Program-made: the position numbers and the translations under genes
NCBI RefSeq assembly: GCF_002531575.1
Contig: NZ_NWTI01000005.1
Location: forward strand, 186,001 to 250,000
Origin: Bradyrhizobium sp. Y36
Lineage (GTDB): Bacteria; Pseudomonadota; Alphaproteobacteria; Rhizobiales; Xanthobacteraceae
DNA length: 64,000 nt
Direction: 5' to 3'
Notes under the pieces: model-generated
Databases searched by the model: none
The model's input: the letters and a program-made list of their open reading frames with translations, nothing else
Told to the model about the DNA's origin: nothing
Shown: piece by piece, positions 9,571 to 18,591 of the stretch
Position numbering within the stretch: the stretch's first letter is position 1
Layout of the letters: each line of letters starts with the position of its first letter

Positions 9571-10572
9571 TCAGTTCTTGTAGATCTGATCGAAGACGCC
9601 GCCATCTGCAAAATGTTCTTTCTGCGCCTTGGTCCAACCGCCGAAAACGTCGTCGATCGTGAATAGTTCGACCTTGGCGAAGGCGTTTTCATGTCTCTTG
9701 GCGATCTCGGGATCGCGCGGGCGGTAGAAATTGCGCGCGGCGATCTCCTGACCTTCCTTCGTGTACCAATATTGCAGATACGCGTCGGCGGCGTTACGGG
9801 TCCCCTTTCTGTCGGCCACCTTGTCGACGATCGCGACCGGCGGCTCTGCGAGGATCGACTGCGGCGGCGCCACGATCTCGAACTTGCTCGCGCCGAACTC
9901 CTTCAGCGCGAGGAACGCCTCGTTCTCCCAGGCGAGCAGCACGTCGCCGACGCCGCGCTCGACGAAGGTCACGGTCGCGCCGCGTGCACCGGTATCCAGA
10001 ACCGGCACCTGCTGGTAGAGCTTTCCGATGAAATCCTTGGCCTTCTCCGCCGAGCCGTATTTCTTCTGCGCAAAGCCCCAGGCCGCAAGGTAATTCCAGC
10101 GTGCACCGCCTGAGGTCTTCGGGTTCGGCGTGATCACCGCGACGCCCGGCTTGACCAGGTCATCCCAGTCCTTGATCGCCTTGGGATTGCCCTTGCGCAC
10201 CAGGAAAACGATGGTGGAGGTGTAGGGTGATGAATTCTGCGGCAGCCGCTTCTGCCAGTCCGTCGTGGTGAGACCTTTGCCGGCGATCGCATCGATATCG
10301 TAGGCGAGCGCAAGCGTCACCACATCGGCCTGCAACCCATCGATCACGGCGCGCGCCTGCGAACCGCTGCCGCCATGCGACTGCTTGATCTCGACGCTCT
10401 TGCCGGTCTCCTTCTGATAGGCATTCGCAAATGCCTTGTTGAACTCGACATAGAGCTCGCGCGTCGGATCGTACGACACGTTCAAGAGGTTGATGTCAGC
10501 GGCGAGACCCGAGCTTGCCCAGAGCAATCCTGCAGCGAGCGGAACGATACGGCGCATCATGTCCATCTCCAT
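9571..10572 (-). CDS. sbp: Periplasmic sulfate-binding protein
   Basis: A 333-residue secreted protein with a signal peptide (cleavage after SSGLA, about residue 24). It has the family's N-terminal [13 protein letters not shown] and the [12 protein letters not shown] loop that holds bound sulfate. It captures sulfate for CysTWA. The CysP/Sbp distinction cannot be made safely; the short form and the lack of thiosulfate-specific signs lead me to sbp. It lies 112 bp after cysH, room for its own promoter, but the same orientation suggests read-through. Confidence 0.88.
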   Translation of the reverse strand: MEMDMMRRIVPLAAGLLWASSGLAADINLLNVSYDPTRELYVEFNKAFANAYQKETGKSVEIKQSHGGSGSQARAVIDGLQADVVTLALAYDIDAIAGKGLTTTDWQKRLPQNSSPYTSTIVFLVRKGNPKAIKDWDDLVKPGVAVITPNPKTSGGARWNYLAAWGFAQKKYGSAEKAKDFIGKLYQQVPVLDTGARGATVTFVERGVGDVLLAWENEAFLALKEFGASKFEIVAPPQSILAEPPVAIVDKVADRKGTRNAADAYLQYWYTKEGQEIAARNFYRPRDPEIAKRHENAFAKVELFTIDDVFGGWTKAQKEHFADGGVFDQIYKN

Positions 10573-10684
10573 TCACTTCGCTGACGTCGGTGTCAGCGAA
10601 GACATGCAGGCGAAACTCGCGGCGAAACGCGCTCAAGTCAACGAAACCGGATTTTCTTGTTCGCTGGCTCGCAGCGCGGCTGTG

Positions 10685-11416
10685 CTACGAAGTCTTCATC
10701 GCATGGATGCCGCATTCTGTCTTGGCTTGGCCGCGCCAGCGACCGTCGCGCTCATCCTCGCCTTCGGCCGTTCTGCTCGTGCAAGGCATACACCCAACCG
10801 ACCGGAAACCGGAGGCGACCAAGGGGTGACGCGGCAATTTGGCGCGGACGAAGATGGCCTCGAGTTCCTCTCGCGAGACGTTGGCGAAGGGATTGAACTT
10901 CAACCGCGCACCGTCATCCTCGACGACGGCAATGTCGGCACGCGCGTTGCCCTGAAAGCGCTTGCGGCCGTTGAGCCAGGCCGAGAACGGTTTGAGCGCG
11001 CGCGCCAGCGGTTCCACCTTGCGGATGCGGCAGCAGGCGTCGGGATCGGAGAACCAGAGCTCACGATCGGGATCTTCGCGCGACAAAGCTTCCTCGGCGG
11101 GCTTGATCGAACGAACGTCCTTCAGGCCCAGCGTCGCGATCAGTGTGTCGCGATAGGCGAGCGTCTCCTCGAACAGCCAGCCGGTATCGAGGAAGATCAC
11201 CGGGATCGCGGGGTCGACGTCCGCCATGACCTTGAGCAGCGTTGCCGATTCCGTGCCGAAGGACGACACCAGCGCCAGCTTCTCGCGCCCGACCGTCTTC
11301 AGCGCCGCAGCGATGATCTCAGCGGGCGAGGCATCGCGCAGGCTCCGATCGAGCTCCTTCGCCGAAGGCAGCGCAGAAACGGATACCGGAGCGAGCTGGG
11401 ACGCAACGACGTTCAC
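10685..11416 (-). CDS. cysH: Adenylyl-sulfate (APS) reductase
   Basis: This 243-residue enzyme reduces APS to sulfite. It has the PP-loop (SSFGTESATLL), the two Cys pairs that bind a [4Fe-4S] cluster (CC in DACCRIRKVEPL and CMPC), and the C-terminal catalytic ECGIH. The two extra Cys pairs are the mark of APS-using reductases and are absent from PAPS-using CysH of enterobacteria. It overlaps the DUF934 gene by 4 bp (ATGA). It works with thioredoxin and the sulfite reductase encoded two genes upstream. Confidence 0.93.
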   Translation of the reverse strand: MNVVASQLAPVSVSALPSAKELDRSLRDASPAEIIAAALKTVGREKLALVSSFGTESATLLKVMADVDPAIPVIFLDTGWLFEETLAYRDTLIATLGLKDVRSIKPAEEALSREDPDRELWFSDPDACCRIRKVEPLARALKPFSAWLNGRKRFQGNARADIAVVEDDGARLKFNPFANVSREELEAIFVRAKLPRHPLVASGFRSVGCMPCTSRTAEGEDERDGRWRGQAKTECGIHAMKTS

Positions 11417-11928
11417 GTGCCGACACCCTCGGAATGACGCAGCTGCATGCGCCGGTGCAGGGCCGTGATGCGGCCATCGCCGGTCGGCTGGTAGAACACC
11501 GAATAGCGCTTCGCGGTCTGCATGAAGGCTTCCGCGTCGGCCTGCTTCTTGACCTCGAAGGAATCGAAGCCGGCGCGCAGCATGAACACGAACTGGTCGC
11601 GCAGCACCTGTCCGGTGGCGCGCAATTCGCCGCGGTAATTGTAACGCTCGCGCAGCAGGCGGGCCTGGCTGTAGGCGCGCCCGTCGCGGAACGTCGGGAA
11701 CACCAGCGCGACGGCGGCGATCTTGCCGAGATAGGGCGCGATTTCGGCGATGTCGCGATTGTTCGGCCAGATCACGCCGATCTTGACCGAACGCTTGAGC
11801 AGCGCATCGGCTTCGCCGATGAAACGCTCGGCCGGCACCAGGATGTCGCCGCCCTCTGGCAGCGGTGTGTCGACGGCCAGCTTGACGAAGCTGTCGTCGG
11901 CGATCTTTCCGCCGTTAACGAGTGGCAT
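11413..11928 (-). CDS. DUF934 protein, sulfite-reductase partner
   Basis: A 171-residue cytoplasmic protein of the DUF934 family (FPTFRDGRAYSQARLLRERY is the conserved core). Genes of this family sit next to cysI and cysH in many proteobacteria, and a role in electron supply to, or assembly of, the sulfite reductase has been proposed. No catalytic motif can be seen. It overlaps cysI by 14 bp and cysH by 4 bp, which points to tight co-expression. Confidence 0.88.
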   Translation of the reverse strand: MPLVNGGKIADDSFVKLAVDTPLPEGGDILVPAERFIGEADALLKRSVKIGVIWPNNRDIAEIAPYLGKIAAVALVFPTFRDGRAYSQARLLRERYNYRGELRATGQVLRDQFVFMLRAGFDSFEVKKQADAEAFMQTAKRYSVFYQPTGDGRITALHRRMQLRHSEGVGT

Positions 11929-13570
11929 AGACGCGCTCCTTGAAGGGTTCGACGCCGAGGCGCTTCACCGTGTCCATGAACAATTCTTCGGGCCGCTTGC
12001 GCAGCGCCAGATAGGCTTCCACGACGTCCTCGATGACGTCGGCAACCTCGTCGAACTTCACGCCGGGCCCGATCAGGGTGCCGAGCGCAGCGTTCTCGTC
12101 GGCCCGGCCGCCGATGGTGATCTGGTAGACCTCCTCGCCGTTCTTCTCGACGCCGAGAATGCCGATATGGCCGACATGGTGATGACCGCAGGCATTGATG
12201 CAGCCGGAGATGTTGATGTGCAGCCGGCCGATCAGATTGGCGAGCTCGTGATTGGCGAAGCGCCGCGTCAGCTCCTGCGCGATCGGAATTGAGCGCGCAT
12301 TCGCCAGCGAGCAATAGTCGAGCCCCGGGCAGGCGATGATGTCGGTGATCAGGTTGACGTTCGGCGTCGCGAGGCCAAGCTTGTCGAGCGCCTTCCACAG
12401 CGCCGGCAGGTCGCGCTTGGCGACATGCGGCAGCGCCAGGTTCTGCTCGTGACCGACGCGGATCTCGCCGAAGGAATATTTGTCGGCGAGGTCGGCCAGC
12501 GCATCCATCTGCTCGGCGGTGGCATCGCCCGGAGGCGCCCCGATCGGCTTCAGCGAGATCGTGACGATCGAATAGCCCTGCACCTTGTGCGGGGCCACCG
12601 AGTTCTTGCGCCATGCCTCGAACTCGGGATCGGCCGCGGCCTGGCGCAGCTCGTCGGGCATGTGCGGCAGCTTCTCGTAGGCCGGATAGGTGAAGCGCGA
12701 GCGGATGTCCTCGATCACCTCGTCGTCGATCTGGAGCGAGGAATTGCGGATGTGCTGCCACTCCTCCTCGACCTCGCGCGAGAACTTCTCGATGCCGAGC
12801 TCGTGCACCAGGATCTTGATGCGCGCCTTGTAGATGTTGTCGCGGCGGCCATACTGGTTGTAGACGCGCAGGATCGCCTCGATGTAGCTGAGGATATCGC
12901 GGCCATGTACGAAGTGCTTGATGGTCTTGGCGATGAACGGCGTGCGGCCGAGCCCGCCGCCGACCAGGACCTCGAAGCCGGTCTCGCCCTTCTCGTTCTT
13001 GATCAGGCGCAGGCCGATGTCGTGGATCTTGATCGCGGCGCGGTCGTGATCCGAAGCGGTGATCGCGATCTTGAACTTGCGCGGCAGGAACGAGAATTCC
13101 GGATGCAGCGTGGTATGCTGGCGGATCAGCTCCGACCAGATGCGGGGATCCTCGATCTCGCCCGGCGCGACGCCGGCCCATTGGTCCGAGGTGACGTTGC
13201 GCATGTTGTTGCCGGAGGTCTGCATCGCATGGATGCCGACCTTGGCGAGATCTTCCAGCGCGTCCGGCAGCTCGGCGAGCTTGATCCAGTTGAACTGGAT
13301 GTTCTGACGCGTGGTGAAATGGCCGTAGCCGCGATCGTACTTTCGCGCGACATGGGCGAGGGCCCGCAGCTGGTTCGTCGCCAGCGTGCCGTAGGGGATC
13401 GCGACCCGGAACATGTAGGCGTGCAGCTGCAGATAGACGCCGTTCTGCAGTCGCAGGATCTTGAACTCGTCCTCGGTGAGCTCGCCGGAAAGGCGCCGCT
13501 TCACCTGGTCGCGGAACTCCGAGACGCGCTCGTTGACGAGCGTGCGGTCGATTTCGTCGTAAGCGTACAT
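11915..13570 (-). CDS. cysI: Sulfite reductase (nitrite/sulfite reductase hemoprotein)
   Basis: The 551-residue siroheme/[4Fe-4S] enzyme reduces sulfite to sulfide with six electrons. The paired cluster motifs are visible: CPGLDYC followed by CINAC with GHHHVGHIGILG. Both halves of the ferredoxin-like repeat are present. The neighbouring siroheme synthase and APS reductase favour sulfite, not nitrite, as the physiological substrate. A CysJ flavoprotein is absent from the window, so electrons probably come from ferredoxin or another donor. It starts at ATG 13570, 12 bp after the DUF2849 stop. Confidence 0.92.
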   Translation of the reverse strand: MYAYDEIDRTLVNERVSEFRDQVKRRLSGELTEDEFKILRLQNGVYLQLHAYMFRVAIPYGTLATNQLRALAHVARKYDRGYGHFTTRQNIQFNWIKLAELPDALEDLAKVGIHAMQTSGNNMRNVTSDQWAGVAPGEIEDPRIWSELIRQHTTLHPEFSFLPRKFKIAITASDHDRAAIKIHDIGLRLIKNEKGETGFEVLVGGGLGRTPFIAKTIKHFVHGRDILSYIEAILRVYNQYGRRDNIYKARIKILVHELGIEKFSREVEEEWQHIRNSSLQIDDEVIEDIRSRFTYPAYEKLPHMPDELRQAAADPEFEAWRKNSVAPHKVQGYSIVTISLKPIGAPPGDATAEQMDALADLADKYSFGEIRVGHEQNLALPHVAKRDLPALWKALDKLGLATPNVNLITDIIACPGLDYCSLANARSIPIAQELTRRFANHELANLIGRLHINISGCINACGHHHVGHIGILGVEKNGEEVYQITIGGRADENAALGTLIGPGVKFDEVADVIEDVVEAYLALRKRPEELFMDTVKRLGVEPFKERVYATR

Positions 13571-13582
13571 AGGTAAAGCGCC

Positions 13583-13900
13583 TTAAGCCTGGGCCGACTG
13601 TCCGATGGTGACACCGGTACGGCGGATCTGTTCGCGCAGATTGCCGGGTTCGATCTTGCCGTCCGCGCCGACCTGCACCGGGGCGATATAGGGTCCGATG
13701 GCGCCGACGTCATCGGCGACGGACTCCGCAAGCAACGCCTTGGCCTCGTCGGAGTTGCGTACGATCGCGGCCTCCGACAGGTCCGCAGACCAGCTCTTGG
13801 TGGCGGTGCGATAGACCACGATGCCGTCCCAGGTCCGGTTGGCGGTCACGATCGAGGGGCCGGCGATCTTGATCTTCTTCTGTTCGAGCGGAGAGGTCAT
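13583..13900 (-). CDS. DUF2849 protein, sulfite-reductase-associated
   Basis: A 105-residue protein of the DUF2849 family. The middle segment (GIVVYRTATKSWSADLSEAAI) is the conserved part. It is found between cysG and cysI in rhizobia and relatives. No known biochemical role; the invariant location suggests support of sulfite reductase. It overlaps cysG by 4 bp. Confidence 0.85.
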   Translation of the reverse strand: MTSPLEQKKIKIAGPSIVTANRTWDGIVVYRTATKSWSADLSEAAIVRNSDEAKALLAESVADDVGAIGPYIAPVQVGADGKIEPGNLREQIRRTGVTIGQSAQA

Positions 13901-15321
13901 TCGGCTGCATCCAATAGGTCTGAGATGATTTGGTTGGGTGTCTGGCGGCGAAGCGAACCGGCATGCCGGACCACCTCGCCGATGATGAGAATGGCGGGAC
14001 CGCCATCGACCCGCCGGGCGAGCTCAGGCAGGTCACCGAGCGTTCCGATCGCGCCTTGCGCATCGGGGCGCGTGACGCGGGCGAACACGCCGACCGGCGT
14101 CTCCGGCGAACGGCCCGCGGCGAGCAGGCCCGCGCGCACGGCAGGGGCGGCGGACACGCCCATGTAGACGACGATGGTCATCCTCGTGTCGGTCAGCGTC
14201 GACCAGTCCACGGCTTCCGCGTCGCGCGCCTTGTGCGCGGTAAGGAAGGTCATGCGGGTTGCTTCGTGACGGTAGGTGAGCGGCACCTCGAAATCGGCGG
14301 CGCCGCCGAGCCCTGCGGTGATGCCGGGAACGATCGAATAGGCGACGCCGGCAGCGCGCAGCGCTTCGACCTCTTCACCGCCGCGGCCGAACACGAAGGG
14401 ATCGCCGCCCTTCAGCCGGACCACGCGCTGGCCGGCTTGCGCGGCCTCGATCATGCGCTGGTTGATGGCGTCCTGGCCGATGCCGGGCTTACCGATGCGG
14501 CGGCCGACGGCAACGCGCGTGGTATCGCGGCGAATGCGGTCGAGAATTTCGTTCGAGACCAGTTCGTCGTGGAAGACGACATCGGCGTCCTGCAACGCGC
14601 GCAGCGCCTTGATGGTGAGAAGATCAGGATCGCCGGGACCGGCGCCGACCAGCGCGACCGAGCCTTCCGGCTTGGCAGCGCGCGCAAATTCGGAGGGATC
14701 GGAAATGGCCTTGAGGGCCGCGTCAGCTTCGCTCGTGCGTCCCGAGAGCACGGCGGCGCCGATCGGACCGTCGATGACACGCTCCCAGAAGCGGCGACGC
14801 AACGGAAACTCGGCGATGCGCTCGTTGATGGACTTGCGGAAGCCGCCGATAAATTCGGCGAGCTCGCCGATGCGAGCAGGCAGCAGCGCCTCGATCTTCT
14901 CGCGCACGCGCCGCGCCACCACCGGCGACGTGCCACCGGTGCCGACCGCGACCACGACATCGCCGCGATCGACGATCGCCGGGAAGATGAAGCTGGAATG
15001 TTCGAGATCGTCCATGACGTTGACGGGAAGGCCGAGCGACTTGGCGCGCGCCGACATGGCAACGCCGACATCACCCGCGCCCGCGCAGACGATGGCGATG
15101 ACGCCTGCGAGATCAGCGGTCAGCGGATCACCTGTCGCGATCTCGATACGAGCGGCGTCGTCCGAGCCGGGATTGAACTCATGATTGCCGTCGATCGCGT
15201 GCACACGGATGCGCGCACCGGCAGCGGCGAGCACGCGCAGCTTGGCGCGCAAAAGCTCGCCCGTGCCGATGAGAACCACCGGACCGGCCTTGAGATCGAG
15301 AAATACCGGCAAGAACCGCAT
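13897..15321 (-). CDS. cysG: Siroheme synthase (multifunctional CysG)
   Basis: A 474-residue fusion. The N-terminal ~210 residues form the precorrin-2 dehydrogenase/sirohydrochlorin ferrochelatase. The C-terminal ~250 residues form uroporphyrinogen-III methyltransferase (GAGPGDPDLLTIKA and RLKGGDPFVFGRGGEE motifs). It makes the siroheme used by CysI. In the dehydrogenase part the dinucleotide motif (VVLIGTGELLRAKL) is looser than the usual GGG version. It is first in the minus-strand sulfur operon and divergent from cysD. Confidence 0.93.
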   Translation of the reverse strand: MRFLPVFLDLKAGPVVLIGTGELLRAKLRVLAAAGARIRVHAIDGNHEFNPGSDDAARIEIATGDPLTADLAGVIAIVCAGAGDVGVAMSARAKSLGLPVNVMDDLEHSSFIFPAIVDRGDVVVAVGTGGTSPVVARRVREKIEALLPARIGELAEFIGGFRKSINERIAEFPLRRRFWERVIDGPIGAAVLSGRTSEADAALKAISDPSEFARAAKPEGSVALVGAGPGDPDLLTIKALRALQDADVVFHDELVSNEILDRIRRDTTRVAVGRRIGKPGIGQDAINQRMIEAAQAGQRVVRLKGGDPFVFGRGGEEVEALRAAGVAYSIVPGITAGLGGAADFEVPLTYRHEATRMTFLTAHKARDAEAVDWSTLTDTRMTIVVYMGVSAAPAVRAGLLAAGRSPETPVGVFARVTRPDAQGAIGTLGDLPELARRVDGGPAILIIGEVVRHAGSLRRQTPNQIISDLLDAAE

Positions 15322-15464
15322 GCGATACTCGCTTCCCCCACATCCGGGGTTGACTGGAATTATTTTCTATATATGTGTCGTTTCGAGTGCGCAAAGAGAA
15401 AATTTCTTCTTCTCTTGCGCGTCTCGACTATAGAATTTTCGCCTCCAAACGCAAAGTGGCAGAG
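15322..15464. promoter_or_regulatory. Divergent cysG / cysD promoter region
   Basis: This 143-bp gap drives both halves of the sulfur locus. It is strikingly A+T-rich for this genome between 15358 and 15440. It contains an imperfect inverted repeat, CAAAGAGAA (about 15400-15408) and TTCTCTTG (about 15413-15425), which is a candidate operator for a sulfur-responsive regulator. Which regulator binds cannot be told from sequence. Confidence 0.5.
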
Positions 15465-16361
15465 ATGCATCTTCTCAGGGACGATTCCGCAGCTATCGGA
15501 ATGAGCAGCAAGGCCCCTCTCGCACGCGCGGACTCGCAAGAATTTTCCGCCGATGTTGCGCCGAGCATGGACCATCTCGACCAGCTCGAGGCGCAGAGCA
15601 TCTACATCTTTCGCGAGGCCTTCGCCCGCCTGAAGAAGATCGCCCTGCTATGGTCGCTCGGCAAGGACTCCAACGTCATGATCTGGCTGGCGCGGAAAGC
15701 GTTCTTCGGCCGCATGCCGTTTCCGGCGCTCCATGTCGACACCGGCAAGAAGTTTCCGGAGATGTACCGCTTTCGAGACCACTACGGGAAAGAGTGGGAT
15801 CTCGATCTGCGCGTCGAGCCCTGCCCGCCCATCGATGCCGTCGACCCGACGCTGCCGCCCGCCGCCCGCTCCGCCGCGCGCAAGACCGAAGGCCTCAAGA
15901 TGGCGCTCGCCAAATATGGCTTCGACGGCCTGATCGCCGGCATCCGCCGCGACGAGGAGGCGACGCGCGCCAAGGAGCGCGTGTTCTCGCCGCGCGGCCT
16001 GGAGGGCAATTGGGACGTGCGCGACCAGCCGCCGGAATTCTGGGACCATTTCAACGCCTCGCCGCCGCAGGGCGCGCATTTGCGTATCCACCCCATCCTG
16101 CATTGGACCGAGGCCGACATCTGGGCCTACACCAAGCGCGAGAACATCCCGATCATCCCGCTTTATCTCTCACAGAACGGCAAGCGCTATCGCTCGCTCG
16201 GCGATCAGGACATCACCAATCCCGTGAACTCGACGGCGTCGACCATCGACGAGATCCTGATCGAGCTCGAACAGACCAAGGTGCCGGAGCGCGCCGGTCG
16301 CGCGCTCGACCACGAGACGGAGGACGCCTTCGAGCGCCTTCGCGTCGCCGGCTATCTCTGA
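15465..16361 (+). CDS. cysD: Sulfate adenylyltransferase subunit 2
   Basis: The small subunit of ATP sulfurylase has the PP-loop LLWSLGKDSNV and the GIRRDEEATRAKER segment that bind ATP. With CysN it forms APS from ATP and sulfate. The C-terminal SLGDQDITNPVNS is typical. The start is uncertain: ATG 15465 gives 298 residues, ATG 15501 gives 286 with a GGA close to the start, and the frame is open to GTG 15375 inside the A+T-rich promoter. It is followed after 20 bp by cysNC. Confidence 0.92.
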   Translation: MHLLRDDSAAIGMSSKAPLARADSQEFSADVAPSMDHLDQLEAQSIYIFREAFARLKKIALLWSLGKDSNVMIWLARKAFFGRMPFPALHVDTGKKFPEMYRFRDHYGKEWDLDLRVEPCPPIDAVDPTLPPAARSAARKTEGLKMALAKYGFDGLIAGIRRDEEATRAKERVFSPRGLEGNWDVRDQPPEFWDHFNASPPQGAHLRIHPILHWTEADIWAYTKRENIPIIPLYLSQNGKRYRSLGDQDITNPVNSTASTIDEILIELEQTKVPERAGRALDHETEDAFERLRVAGYL

Positions 16362-16381
16362 CCTTGGGACGCGAGCGCGAC

Positions 16382-18298
16382 ATGAACATGATCGTCACCC
16401 CCGCTTCGCCGGCCACGCCGAACGGCACCACCCGTCCGCAGGTCCGCATCGTCATCGTCGGCCATGTCGACCACGGCAAGTCGACGCTGGTCGGCCGCCT
16501 CCTGCACGAGACCGGCAGCCTGCCCGACGGCAAGCTGGAAATGCTGAAAGCCGTCAGCGCGCGGCGCGGCATGCCGTTCGAATGGTCGTTCCTGCTCGAC
16601 GCGCTCCAGACCGAGCGCGACCAGGGCATCACCATCGACACCACGCAGATCCGCTTCCGCACCAATTCGCGCGACATCGTGCTGATCGACGCGCCGGGCC
16701 ACGCGGAATTCCTGCGCAACATGATCACCGGGGCGTCGCAGGCCGATGGCGCGGTGCTGATCATCGACGCGCTCGAAGGCGTACGTGACCAGACCAGGCG
16801 GCACGGTTATCTGCTGCATCTGCTCGGCGTGAAGCAGGTTGCCGTCGTCGTCAACAAGATGGACCGGGTCGATTTCTCCGCTGACCGCTTCAAGGCGATC
16901 AGCGACGAGATATCTGCCCATCTCAATGGCCTCGGCGTGACGCCCACGGCGATCATTCCGATTTCGGCGCGCGATGGCGATGGCGTCGCCGAGCACACCG
17001 ATCGGATCGGCTGGTACAAGGGGCCGACCGTGGTCGAGGCGCTCGACGCCCTCGAACCGGCGCGGCCGCTGGAATCTCTGGCGCTGCGTCTGCCGGTGCA
17101 GGCGATCTACAAGTTCGACGACCGCCGTATCGTGGCGGGCCGCATCGAATCCGGCAGCCTCATTGCCGGCGACGAGATCGTGATCATGCCGGCCGGCAAG
17201 ATCGCCAAGATCAAGACGGTCGAGAGCTGGCCGGTGACGCCGGTCGCAGGACGGCATGGTGCCGGACGCTCGGTCGGCATCACGCTCGACCGCGAATTGT
17301 TCATCGAGCGCGGCGACATCGTCGCGCATGCCGCCACCGCCCCGCGCGAGACGCGGCGGCTGCGCGCGCGGATCTTCTGGCTGCACGACAAGCCGCTCGC
17401 CAAGGGCGACCAGCTGCTGGTTCGCTGCGGGCCGAAGGAAAGCCGCGCGACCGTCGTCGCCATCGAGAAGGCAGTCGATCCCGGCGAGCTCTCGAGCAGC
17501 GAGAACAAGGCGATCGGCCGCAATCATGTCGGCGAGATCGACATCTCGCTGTCGAATCCGATTGCGACCGATCCCTACACCGAGAACCCGCGCACCGGCC
17601 GTCTCGTGATCGAAGTGTCCGGGCGTATCGCAGGCGGCGGCCTCGTGCTGTCGGTCGATGCCGGCCAGCGCGCCGTGCCCGTCGACATCGTGCCGGTGGA
17701 ATCGGCGCTGCGTCCCGACGAACGTTCCGCACGCTATCAGCACAACGGCGCCGTGGTCTGGCTCACCGGCCTGCCCGCTTCCGGCAAGTCGACGCTGGCC
17801 AAGGCGCTGGAGCGGCGTCTCTTCACCAATGGCGGCTCGCCGATCCTGCTCGACGGCGACACGTTGCGCGCCGGGCTCAACGGCGATCTCGGCTTCTCCG
17901 CCGCCGATCGCAGCGAGAACATCCGCCGTCTCGCCGAAGTCGCGACGCATCTCGCCCGCAACGGCCACATCGCGATCGTCGCCGCGGTCTCGCCTGCGCG
18001 CGAAGACCGCGCCACCGCGCGTCGCATCGCCGACACCACCTTCCGCGAGATCCATGTCGCGACGCCGGCCGAGGTGTGCGAGGAGCGCGATCCCAAGGGC
18101 CACTACAAGAAGGCCCGAGCCGGTGCGCTGGCTTCGTTCACCGGCATCGGCAACGACTACGAAGCGCCACAGGCAGCCGAGCTCGTGATCGACACCTCGA
18201 CGCGGACGGTCGCCGAGGCGGCGGATGAGATCGAGCAGATGCTGAAAACGTCGGGCGTGCTGTTCGACGACGTCGTGGACCTCGCGGCGAATATTTGA
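16382..18298 (+). CDS. cysNC: Bifunctional sulfate adenylyltransferase subunit 1 / APS kinase
   Basis: The 638-residue fusion has an N-terminal EF-Tu-like GTPase (GHVDHGKST near residue 25, DAPGH, NKMD), which drives APS synthesis together with CysD. This is followed by the beta-barrel domains and, from about residue 455, a CysC APS kinase (Walker A GLPASGKST, then LLDGDTLRAGLNGDLGFS). The kinase turns APS into PAPS. Since the reductase in this locus is of the APS-using type, PAPS is not needed for assimilation and probably serves sulfation reactions. The ATG at 16382 is 20 bp after cysD. Confidence 0.94.
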   Translation: MNMIVTPASPATPNGTTRPQVRIVIVGHVDHGKSTLVGRLLHETGSLPDGKLEMLKAVSARRGMPFEWSFLLDALQTERDQGITIDTTQIRFRTNSRDIVLIDAPGHAEFLRNMITGASQADGAVLIIDALEGVRDQTRRHGYLLHLLGVKQVAVVVNKMDRVDFSADRFKAISDEISAHLNGLGVTPTAIIPISARDGDGVAEHTDRIGWYKGPTVVEALDALEPARPLESLALRLPVQAIYKFDDRRIVAGRIESGSLIAGDEIVIMPAGKIAKIKTVESWPVTPVAGRHGAGRSVGITLDRELFIERGDIVAHAATAPRETRRLRARIFWLHDKPLAKGDQLLVRCGPKESRATVVAIEKAVDPGELSSSENKAIGRNHVGEIDISLSNPIATDPYTENPRTGRLVIEVSGRIAGGGLVLSVDAGQRAVPVDIVPVESALRPDERSARYQHNGAVVWLTGLPASGKSTLAKALERRLFTNGGSPILLDGDTLRAGLNGDLGFSAADRSENIRRLAEVATHLARNGHIAIVAAVSPAREDRATARRIADTTFREIHVATPAEVCEERDPKGHYKKARAGALASFTGIGNDYEAPQAAELVIDTSTRTVAEAADEIEQMLKTSGVLFDDVVDLAANI

Positions 18299-18320
18299 GG
18301 CCGCCCGCCCTCCGCTGTCG

Positions 18321-18420
18321 TCGCCCGGCTTGACCGGGCGACCCAGTATTCCAGAGACGGCGTTGGGATACCGAGAAGCCGCGGCGTACTGGATTCCCCG
18401 CTTTCGCGGGGAATGACGGC
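18321..18420. repeat. Composite palindromic repeat
   Basis: Two hairpins lie about 50 bp apart: TCGCCCGG/CCGGGCGA (18321-18328, 18334-18341) and ATTCCCCGC/GCGGGGAAT (18393-18401, 18406-18414). It occupies most of the gap between cysNC and malate synthase. It is a dispersed element type of Bradyrhizobium-like genomes and could act as the cysNC terminator. Confidence 0.6.
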
Positions 18421-18591
18421 TGTATGCTGGGACATCCCCTTTCCTTGACATTTTGACAAACCTTTGGGGGTCTTCTCACCGCCCCGGTTTTGGGGCTAAT
18501 AGGCCTCCGAAAGTCGCCCTCCATGGGCGCATTTTGCTGCTGTCGGGTCAAAAGCAGCCAAAAACAGCCATTTCCAACAAGAAAGACCATC

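Noticed and set aside
15650..16381. Long open frame in front of cysNC
   Set aside because: It is a shadow of cysD; CysN family proteins begin at ATG 16382.
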